A stretch of DNA of 12,628 nt from Aurantimonadaceae bacterium (lineage in GTDB: Bacteria; Pseudomonadota; Alphaproteobacteria; Rhizobiales; Rhizobiaceae): the NCBI GenBank assembly GCA_003232595.1, contig QIIJ01000458.1:1-12628 (forward strand), given 5' to 3'. How positions within the stretch are numbered: position 1 is the stretch's first letter; every line of letters starts with the position of its first letter. A model generated the notes under the pieces. The model was given only the letters and a program-made list of their open reading frames with translations. It searched no databases and had not been told where the DNA came from. A program made the translations under genes and the position numbers. Of this stretch, positions 6,911 through 12,628 are shown in pieces.

Positions 6911-7686
6911 CAGCTTGCCAGTTCGTCAAGCGTGCGTTGTAAAAGAGCAATATCCTGTTCACGGGAGAGGCGATGGTCTCCATCCTTAACAAGGGTCAAT
7001 GTGACATTGTCAGAAGGAAGGTGGCTGACAAGCCGCATGGCGTGATCATATGGCACATCAGGGTCATTCATGCCTTGCAAGATACGAACCGGGCAATTGG
7101 TATTAATCAGCCCTGTTAATACCCGGTTGTTCCTGCCATCATCAATCAGTTCGCGGGTGATTATTGCCGGTTCGTCTGAATAATCACTTGGCTCTTCTAT
7201 AAATCCGCAATTGTTCAGCGCCTCGACCTGTCGGTCGGAAAAACCCGGCTCCATCAATTCAGACGTAAAATCCGGTGCAGGCGCAATAAGCAGAAGGCCG
7301 CAGATTTTTCCCGAACCCGCACGGCTGTTCAATTCCTGAACGATACGCAAACCAATCCACCCACCCATAGAGGAGCCAACTAAAATCTGCGGGCCTTTCG
7401 TATGATTTTTTATCACAGCCAGGCTTTCTTCCAGCCACCGGGAAATAGTGCCGTCCCGGAATTTACCACCTGATTCACCGTGGCCCGAGTAGTCAAACCG
7501 CAATGCCGCGCGACCGGTGGATTTGGCCCAGTCAACCAATGCTTCAGCCTTGGTGCCGATCATATCCGATCGATATCCGCCAAGCCAGATCACGCCTGGA
7601 CTGCTGCCCTCAAGTTTTCGAACCGCTATCTTTCGGGAATTACTGCCTGCTCCGACTTCCAAAATGTGTTTTGTTTCTGTATTCAA
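6850..7686 (-). CDS. Alpha/beta hydrolase, ABHD10-like (acyl-thioesterase/esterase)
   Basis: A 278-residue alpha/beta-hydrolase fold enzyme. The probable catalytic triad is S106 in the nucleophile elbow G-S-S-M-G, D208 in GMNDPDVP, and H238 in DGDHR. The blocks GYRSDMIGTKA, RFDYSGHGESGG, GPQILVGSSMGGW and TNCPVRILQGMND closely follow mitochondrial ABHD10, a depalmitoylase and acyl-glucuronide esterase with alphaproteobacterial relatives. The natural substrate here is not known. The start appears to be TTG at 7686, with GGA six bases upstream; no in-frame ATG lies before the conserved region. The last 19 or so residues are encoded antisense to the mbfA 3' end and look like a non-conserved tail. 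The gene is divergent from the GT4 gene. Confidence 0.82.
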   Translation of the reverse strand: MNTETKHILEVGAGSNSRKIAVRKLEGSSPGVIWLGGYRSDMIGTKAEALVDWAKSTGRAALRFDYSGHGESGGKFRDGTISRWLEESLAVIKNHTKGPQILVGSSMGGWIGLRIVQELNSRAGSGKICGLLLIAPAPDFTSELMEPGFSDRQVEALNNCGFIEEPSDYSDEPAIITRELIDDGRNNRVLTGLINTNCPVRILQGMNDPDVPYDHAMRLVSHLPSDNVTLTLVKDGDHRLSREQDIALLQRTLDELASCQALPINTPAANTKAPPSTI

Positions 7687-7752
7687 ACCATGTCCTTCGC
7701 AATCAGTTGTTATCCGCCCAATTTTGTCTACCGCAAAGCAAGCCCAACCTCC

Positions 7753-8922
7753 ATGTCAACCAAAAACAATACACCGGCAATTCTCCAGATAATTCCTGAA
7801 CTGGAAACCGGAGGAGCGGAACAAACCACGATAGACATCGGTCGCGCAATTGCTGCCAGCGGCTGGGTATCATTTGTTGCATCAGAAGGCGGGCGCATGG
7901 TTGGCGCACTGGAGGCCTCCGGCACAACCCACGTTCAAATGTCCGCCGCCAGCAAGAATCCAGTTAAAATTCTGCTCAATGCATTCCGCCTTGCAGACCT
8001 GATCAAAAAGCACAAAATTTCCCTCATTCATGCCCGCTCCCGTGCACCGGCGTGGTCAGCATTGATTGCTGCAAAACTGACCGGCATTGCTTTTGTCACA
8101 ACTTATCACGGTGCTTACAGCCAGAAATCATGGTTCAAGGGTCTTTATAATTCAAGCATGACCCGCTCTGACATCGTCATCGCGAATTCCAAATGGACAG
8201 AAGACCTGATCAATTCGCGAACGGCGGGCATCAGCGAAAAAATCCGGGTAGTGCATCGTGGCACTGATTTTTCCGCTTTTGACACCGGTTCAGTGCCAAA
8301 ATCCAGAATAACAAAGCTCAGGAATGACTGGAGTGTTGACGAAAACCAGCCTGTTCTGCTCAACCTCGCCCGATTGACCAACTGGAAAGGGCAGCACACA
8401 TTGATTGACGCTCTTCCAGCTGTTCTTGAAGAATTCCCGGATATTATTTTGGTGTTAGCCGGTGATGATCAGGGCCGCAGCGCCTATCGTTCCGAACTGG
8501 AAAGCAAAGCCCGCTCACATGGCATTGCCGAAAGTGTCCGCCTGCCAGGCCATTGCGATGATCCCGCAGCAGCCTGCGCTGCCGCCTCACTGGTGGTTGT
8601 TGCCTCAACTGAACCTGAGGCTTTCGGACGAGCAGCAGTTGAAGCACAAGCCCTGGAAAAACCTGTAATTGTTACTGATATCGGTGCGGTTGGAGAAACG
8701 GTTCTGGCTCCGCCCCAGGTGGAAGACAATCAACGTACTGGCTGGAAAACACCACCGGGCGACGTCAGGGCCATGACCCGTGCCATCCTCGCAGTGCTAA
8801 GACTTGATGAGCCAGTCAGAAACACAATCACCCGGCGTGCACGCAATCATGTTGAGGCAAATTTTTCACTTGAATTGATGTGCAACCGCACGCTGGACAT
8901 CTATCGTGCCCTGTTGAAATAG
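7753..8922 (+). CDS. GT4-family glycosyltransferase
   Basis: A 389-residue GT-B-fold retaining glycosyltransferase of family GT4. The N-terminal Rossmann half begins with the typical ILQIIPELETGGAEQTTIDI segment (10-29), which supplies the glycine-rich acceptor-side loop. The C-terminal donor half has R207 and K212 in LARLTNWKGQ for the sugar-nucleotide phosphates, and the E-x7-E motif E289...E297 in EPEAFGRAAVE. It most likely adds a sugar to LPS or a surface polysaccharide; the donor cannot be read. The ATG at 7753 is preferred because relatives start just before ILQ, although no clear ribosome binding site is visible. The in-frame ATG at 7690 is an alternative, and the frame is open back to 7480 antisense to the hydrolase. 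It is convergent with the broken GT2 gene, six bases apart. Confidence 0.88.
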   Translation: MSTKNNTPAILQIIPELETGGAEQTTIDIGRAIAASGWVSFVASEGGRMVGALEASGTTHVQMSAASKNPVKILLNAFRLADLIKKHKISLIHARSRAPAWSALIAAKLTGIAFVTTYHGAYSQKSWFKGLYNSSMTRSDIVIANSKWTEDLINSRTAGISEKIRVVHRGTDFSAFDTGSVPKSRITKLRNDWSVDENQPVLLNLARLTNWKGQHTLIDALPAVLEEFPDIILVLAGDDQGRSAYRSELESKARSHGIAESVRLPGHCDDPAAACAAASLVVVASTEPEAFGRAAVEAQALEKPVIVTDIGAVGETVLAPPQVEDNQRTGWKTPPGDVRAMTRAILAVLRLDEPVRNTITRRARNHVEANFSLELMCNRTLDIYRALLK

Positions 8923-8938
8923 ATGGCTTCAACCATCT
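8921..8938. terminator. Small hairpin between the two convergent glycosyltransferase genes
   Basis: AGATGG (8921-8926) pairs with CCATCT (8933-8938) around a 6-base loop. It spans the last two bases of the GT4 stop codon and the stop codon of the GT2 gene. There is no clear T-run on either side. It could act as a shared bidirectional 3' end, but the stem is short. Confidence 0.25.
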
Positions 8939-10873
8939 GAAATTCCACCATCGGTTTTCGGTTTGCGCATGATATGCGGTGTTTTCTCCCATTCAAACGG
9001 GCGGGTACAGAGATGCCAGACTGCTCGCCAGGACGCCCATGAGATCAACAGCCAATATAGTGGAACCGCGATCAGTTTTCGTCGCAAACGGGTAAGTCCG
9101 CTTACCGGTAGTGCCCGCCAGGACAGAACCATAAATGCCGCGTATCCAAGGACAATATTGATAATATCAACCAGCGCCAGTATCTGATAAAACAAGGCCG
9201 GTGAACTTGATGACAGCAAATGGTAAATTGCAAAACCCAGGGAAACAATAAAAAGGGGATGCATCAAAGCCGAAATAATCATGCCGGTAATCATCGCATG
9301 AAACATCAATGAATTGAACAGACCCAGATCGCGGTGCAGCTTGCCGGGATTACGCATATGCACAAGCCATGTCTGGAGCCAGCCCTTGAACCAGCGGGTT
9401 CGCTGCCTGATCCACACGCCAATGTGAATGGGCGCTTCCTCATAGGTAGGCAGTCTTAACACATCTGTCCTGTAGCCCATCCGTGCCAGCCTTATTCCAA
9501 GATCCGCATCCTCCGTATTTTTCCAGCGCCGGCCTGCGGAAATGGTTTGATGTCCCACCCAATGGAATCGGCGTCTTCCAATCTGCAAGCGCGGGCAACA
9601 GACCGCTAAACAGGGCCGAATATTCGATGGCAAACAAAGACGGCAACCAACCATAGCGGTGGTTATGAATAAGAAGGGGTGCCTGTAGACAGGCCAAACG
9701 AGCGCCACCTCTGGAAAATCTAGAAAAAGCCTCCCGCAATTGAAGCGGGTGCGGGCGATCTTCCGCGTCGTACAGAACGATATATTGGCCCTTGCAAATT
9801 TTCAGGGCAAAGTTCAGTGCTTTTGGCTTGGTTCTTGGCAACGAGGGCGGCACAATAACCAATTCAAATGGCGGACCGGGAATGCAACGCCGCACAGCGT
9901 CTATTGTTGCCTGATCGTCCTCTTCGCAAATCAGTTTGATTTCGAGCCTCGTCTTCGGCCATTTCATTTTTGACAAGGCAGAGACTAGATCAGCAACCTG
10001 ATCTTCTTCCCTGTAAAGGGCCACCAGTATCGAGTAGAGAGGTGTATGAGGGCTGTTTATGGCATGCTTCAAATTCACTGGTGTCTCTGGGTCTATTTTT
10101 CTTGAAAATGCTGCAATTATCCTGACTAAAACGCAAAGAAGATAGAAAACCGATGCCAGAATATGCAGTAAAACAAGGAATATTCCCGCAGCAAACAACA
10201 ACCCGACAATCGCAATCTTCGCCAACACCATTGCAATGACAATCTGCGCCTTTGTAAATGTGGTTGAAGCTGACAACTCTGGATATTTTGTTTTCAATGA
10301 TGTGATGGCAATTCGAGTCAGAGATTTCTTATGACCGGCAATAAATACCTGCCTGATTGCTGACCTGGTGGTAACAACAATCCTCGATTTCAAAGATGGA
10401 TGTTTGTCCAGGAAGAATTTCAGTTTCCGAAGCGCCAACCCATCCGGCGATATATAAACCATCAATTTTTGACTGTTGCCACGGACCAGGACCAGTCTGA
10501 GGCCATCGACCAGGTTTTTTTTGTTCCAGAATTCCCCCAGACAACTGCATTGCAAAATATGCTTGTCATCAAACGGCAATCTGAGGTGATGAGCCAGGCA
10601 TTCAAAATAGGCAGCTTCAGTCAGCACGCCTGCTGCAAGCAGGCATTCAGCAGCGGAGGTACCAGCTTTTTTTGAAGTAAGCGATGCTGTCTGCAAAAGC
10701 GTGAGGTCAATTCCATACAAATGTAAAAACTGAATATCATCCGGGAGTGATGCCTCATTGATAGATTCAGTTTGAGTAATTATGTATTTAGGCGAATGTT
10801 TTAGTACTATGTGCCCGTGATTTGGCGCAATATTTTCCCGGTTCGGTTTTTGCGGTGGTGTGGATATTTGCAA
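8929..10873 (-). pseudogene. Frameshifted membrane GT2 glycosyltransferase with N-terminal MshEN-like domain
   Basis: Two overlapping frames together encode one protein of about 650 residues. Frame 1 (10873 down to about 9513) starts with a domain resembling the GspE/MshE N-terminal fold (LLAAGVLTEAAYFECLAHHL, about 79-98). Two membrane segments follow (about 210-250), then the GT2 core with EEDD (317-320), the DAED metal-binding motif (369-372) and GGTSNHFRR (439-447). Frame 2 (about 9526 down to 8929) supplies the missing TEDADLG catalytic block, the QRTRWFKGW motif, three membrane segments and a C-terminal FEWEKTPH. The switch lies at 9513-9526, where the same bases encode LEKYGG in one frame and WKNTED in the other. 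The family normally has both in series, so about 26 bp are missing. The apparent start is TTG at 10873, directly after an in-frame stop, with only a weak AGAG upstream. The likely role was polymerising or extending a surface polysaccharide. A sequencing error is the alternative to a true pseudogene. Confidence 0.85.
9513..9526. other. Frameshift junction with a 14-bp word expected twice in the intact gene
   Basis: On the minus strand this is CTGGAAAAATACGG. Read in frame 1 it encodes L-E-K-Y-G; shifted by one base it encodes W-K-N-T plus the first base of the next codon. Relatives have LEKxGGWDxWxxTED, so the intact gene would contain this word twice, 26 bp apart. One copy remains, as expected after slippage or recombination between the copies. 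Confidence 0.6.
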
Positions 10874-10908
10874 TTACACTACTCTGTATATGTTGATGTA
10901 TATTTTTT

Positions 10909-10935
10909 CACATATACCGAACATCGGTAAATGTG
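10909..10935. promoter_or_regulatory. 27-bp near-perfect palindrome upstream of the GT2 gene
   Basis: CACATATACCGA (10909-10920) and TCGGTAAATGTG (10924-10935) are reverse complements except for one position, around a 3-base centre. The inner TACCGA-N3-TCGGTA is perfect. It lies just downstream of the transcription start predicted from the lux box and 36 bp before the TTG start. It could be a second operator or a hairpin in the leader RNA. No U-run follows in the minus-strand RNA, so a classical terminator is unlikely. Confidence 0.55.
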
Positions 10936-10945
10936 GTTATTTGTT

Positions 10946-10951
10946 ATGTTA
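10946..10951 (-). promoter_or_regulatory. Candidate -10 element of the lux-box promoter
   Basis: Minus-strand TAACAT lies 22 bases after the end of the lux box. In the Vibrio fischeri luxI promoter the corresponding gap is about 21 bases. There is no separate -35 hexamer, as expected where LuxR bound at about -42 replaces it. Confidence 0.45.
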
Positions 10952-10973
10952 GGTTTTTTGTTTCTGTAACGAT

Positions 10974-10993
10974 ACCTGCGATAAGTTACAGGT
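10974..10993. promoter_or_regulatory. lux box (LuxR-type operator)
   Basis: ACCTG-N10-CAGGT, 20 bp long, matches the length and conserved half-sites of the classical lux box. It starts 4 bp after the stop codon of the LuxR-type regulator gene and lies about 100 bp upstream of the GT2 start. It is on the correct side for activation of GT2. No second copy is seen in the window, including the divergent region upstream of luxR. Confidence 0.8.
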
Positions 10994-10997
10994 TGAG

Positions 10998-11741
10998 TCA
11001 AAATACATGGTCGGTAATATTGACAGATATGGTTTTTGCCACAGCATGGGATTTGGTTGTTGCTTGAAGTTTGATTTTTGCATTTGTAATGTGAAAATAT
11101 ACAACGCGCTTGGTAACGCCAAGGATAATTGCGGTTTCTTCTGATGTTTTGCCAACTGCCGCCCAGTGCAGTGCTTCCAGTTCGCGGTCGGTTAATTGGC
11201 TGTCCTGCTCATCTGCAAAAGGAGGCTCCGGGGAAAATCTTTCGTGAAGAAAATATGCAATGCATATAAATTCGCTTCTGTACCGGTGATAATATTGCAA
11301 CCACTGTGCATCCTCCAACCGGGAGATCATCGAAACGAAACCACCGGTTTCTCCTTTTCCTTGAACCGGAACCGTAAATCCATTTTTTCCATCTGTTAAT
11401 TTCCTGGCCTCCGCAACAAAATTACTGGGTCCGAATTTGGATTTTTCCGGTTCACGCCAGTCAAATGGCGTTCGGTCATTTAAAGCACGAAAAACAATGG
11501 GTTCTGGCTTCTTGAAATACGTTTCCTCATAAGCGCGCTCCCATGCTGCCGAATAGGTAGATTTTATTTTTGGGTTCACTGATGATGGAGCGCTGGTATC
11601 TGAGTAGATATATGTTAAATTTTGAAGGTCATAACATCGACATACAGACTTCAATAATTGGCGGTCATCAAATTTTGACCCCGCATGACTGTAGTCGAAT
11701 TGTTGCTCGCTCAATAAATAGTGGAATAATCTGCTCAACAA
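10998..11741 (-). CDS. LuxR-family transcriptional regulator with autoinducer-binding domain
   Basis: A quorum-sensing-type regulator of 247 residues. The N-terminal autoinducer-binding domain (about 10-165) contains the ligand-pocket series W67, Y71, W95 and G121, aligning without gaps to rhizobial LuxR proteins over STYxxxW to PFDW. The position of the near-invariant Asp (D70 of TraR, which binds the AHL amide) is Glu80, followed by the usual Pro81. The C-terminal GerE-type helix-turn-helix (about 182-239) has LTDRELEALHWAAVGKTSEETA and GVTKRVVYFHITNAKIKL. The TTG at 11741 is preferred because AGGGG lies seven bases upstream. The frame stays open to a TTG at 11759, which has no visible ribosome binding site. 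No luxI-type synthase is in the window, and a lux box follows the gene. It probably controls the GT2 gene; autoregulation is not evident. Confidence 0.88.
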   Translation of the reverse strand: MLSRLFHYLLSEQQFDYSHAGSKFDDRQLLKSVCRCYDLQNLTYIYSDTSAPSSVNPKIKSTYSAAWERAYEETYFKKPEPIVFRALNDRTPFDWREPEKSKFGPSNFVAEARKLTDGKNGFTVPVQGKGETGGFVSMISRLEDAQWLQYYHRYRSEFICIAYFLHERFSPEPPFADEQDSQLTDRELEALHWAAVGKTSEETAIILGVTKRVVYFHITNAKIKLQATTKSHAVAKTISVNITDHVF

Positions 11742-11759
11742 TACCTTGCCCCTCAACAA

Positions 11760-11787
11760 TTGGTAATAATATATATGTTTGGTAATA
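11760..11787. promoter_or_regulatory. Direct repeat TTGGTAATA in the luxR/substrate-binding-protein divergent gap
   Basis: TTGGTAATA occurs at 11760-11768 and again at 11779-11787, start-to-start 19 bp or about two helical turns. The stretch between is purely TATATAT-like. The arrangement fits a regulator binding both copies on one DNA face and controlling both divergent genes, but such AT-rich words also arise by chance. Confidence 0.35.
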
Positions 11788-11794
11788 TTTCAAT

Positions 11795-12628
11795 ATGAAA
11801 AATGCAGCCCCAATAATGTATAACACCAATACACGTTCGGACAAGGCCGATTTGTACATCGCTACAATCAATAATATTGCTGGTTTGTATTCCGGTGTTT
11901 TGTTTTTGTGCGTGGCATTTTTTATAGCTTTGACAACAAATAGTATTCATGCAAATGAAATTTACACTCCAAATTATTGGAGCAGTAACGAAAGTATCTC
12001 GGGTAGTTATTCCCTGGAAAAAGAGGGTATCAGGTTTGTCGTAACAACAGACTTTCCTCCCTTTAGTTTCATCGATTCCGATAATAATATCAGAGGTTTC
12101 CACAGCGATCTGGCGCGCGCAATTTGTGCCCAGTTAAAAGCAAACCACAATTGCCTTATCCAGGCATTACCCTGGGACAAAATTGAGGGCAGCCTTACGT
12201 CCAATACGGCCTTAATGAGCGGTCTGGCAATCAGTGCGGAAACACGAAAAAGGTTGCTGTTTACAAGAGTTTATCTGTCAATTCCTGCCCGGTTTGTCAC
12301 CCTCCGCAGCCGGGAAATTTCTGAGCCGCTATTCCAGAACCTGAAAGGCAAAACAGTTGGAGTTATCGATAATACTGCCCATAAGGCCTATTTGCAACTG
12401 AACTTCAGCAGCTTGCAGATCAGGATTTTCACGGATTTCAGTTCTATGAACACAGCTCTTGTAGCCGGTAAGATCGATGCGATGTTGACAGATGCGCTTA
12501 CAGCGTCAACCTGGATGAATTCATTGGCATCTGGCAACTGTTGCCAATATTCCGGCGGTGCATATGTATCAAGGAAATTCTTTGGCAGCGGGCTTTCAAT
12601 CGCGGTCAGCAAAAATAACAGAAAATTG
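11795..12628 (+). CDS. Periplasmic substrate-binding protein, SBP_bac_3 family (3' end beyond window)
   Basis: A reading frame open to the right edge (278 codons seen). After an unusually long polar N-terminus comes a signal-type hydrophobic stretch (GVLFLCVAFFIAL, about residues 34-46) with probable cleavage after SIHA. The mature part matches family 3 solute-binding proteins of amino-acid ABC transporters. It has IRFVVTTDFPPFSFIDSDNNIRGFHSDLARAI, a SAETRKRLLFTRVYL block, GKTVGVIDNTAHKAYL, and GKIDAMLTDALTASTWM. Two cysteines in SGNCCQYSGG lie near the end. It could be a stand-alone binding protein of about 300 residues or the sensor domain of something longer. Candidate starts are the ATGs at 11795 and 11816 or a TTG at 11885 closer to the signal peptide; none has a strong ribosome binding site. 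It is divergent from luxR. Confidence 0.8.
   Translation, partial: MKNAAPIMYNTNTRSDKADLYIATINNIAGLYSGVLFLCVAFFIALTTNSIHANEIYTPNYWSSNESISGSYSLEKEGIRFVVTTDFPPFSFIDSDNNIRGFHSDLARAICAQLKANHNCLIQALPWDKIEGSLTSNTALMSGLAISAETRKRLLFTRVYLSIPARFVTLRSREISEPLFQNLKGKTVGVIDNTAHKAYLQLNFSSLQIRIFTDFSSMNTALVAGKIDAMLTDALTASTWMNSLASGNCCQYSGGAYVSRKFFGSGLSIAVSKNNRKL

Noticed and set aside
7480..7752. Extended N-terminus of the GT4 glycosyltransferase
   Set aside because: The extra residues are antisense to the hydrolase N-terminus and precede the usual start of the family fold.
10964..10991. CTGTAAC ... GTTACAG inverted repeat overlapping the lux box, considered as a luxR terminator
   Set aside because: The loop is 14 bases and in the luxR direction the stem is followed by an A-rich, not U-rich, tract. 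The lux box explains the symmetry better.

Overview
The window looks like chromosomal DNA from a moderately low-GC member of the Hyphomicrobiales (rhizobia-related Alphaproteobacteria). Three observations support this. The minus-strand order cmk - rpsA - sppA - ihfB - lapA is the arrangement typical of that group. MbfA (membrane ferritin) with an Irr-type iron-control box is characteristic of it. The encoded proteins also read as alphaproteobacterial. This placement comes from gene content only; no database was searched.

Layout. Positions 1-77 hold the last 24 codons of a plus-strand gene. Positions 75-319 hold a GC-rich, highly self-complementary intergenic block bounded by a perfect inverted repeat, either a MITE-like element or a structured RNA. 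Positions 317-5728 carry a minus-strand housekeeping block, in transcription order: a YiiX-like permuted papain-fold hydrolase, cytidylate kinase, ribosomal protein S1, signal peptide peptidase SppA, IHF beta and LapA. mbfA (5927-6910) is divergent from this block and has a sigma70-like promoter whose start region lies in an Irr (ICE) box. An ABHD10-like serine hydrolase is convergent with mbfA and overlaps its 3' end. A GT4 glycosyltransferase (7753-8922) is divergent from the hydrolase. A frameshifted membrane GT2 glycosyltransferase (8929-10873, minus) ends 6 bp from the GT4 gene. A LuxR-type autoinducer-binding regulator (10998-11741, minus) lies upstream of it. A periplasmic substrate-binding protein (11795 onwards, plus) runs off the right edge.

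How the parts fit. The most interesting section is 8929-11760. A LuxR-family regulator is followed, 4 bp past its stop codon, by a textbook 20-bp lux box (ACCTG-N10-CAGGT, 10974-10993). The box is placed correctly, 22 nt before a -10-like hexamer, to drive the polysaccharide-type GT2 gene. A 27-bp near-perfect palindrome lies just after the predicted transcription start. This looks like a quorum-sensing switch for a cell-surface glycan, with no luxI in the window. The regulated GT2 gene is broken, apparently by a 26-bp deletion between two copies of a 14-bp direct repeat. The regulator carries Glu where AHL receptors have an almost invariant Asp.

Several genes here seem to use TTG starts (ihfB, lapA, the hydrolase, luxR and probably GT2), some with good ribosome binding sites. 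I found no tRNA, rRNA, CRISPR array or intact transposase gene.
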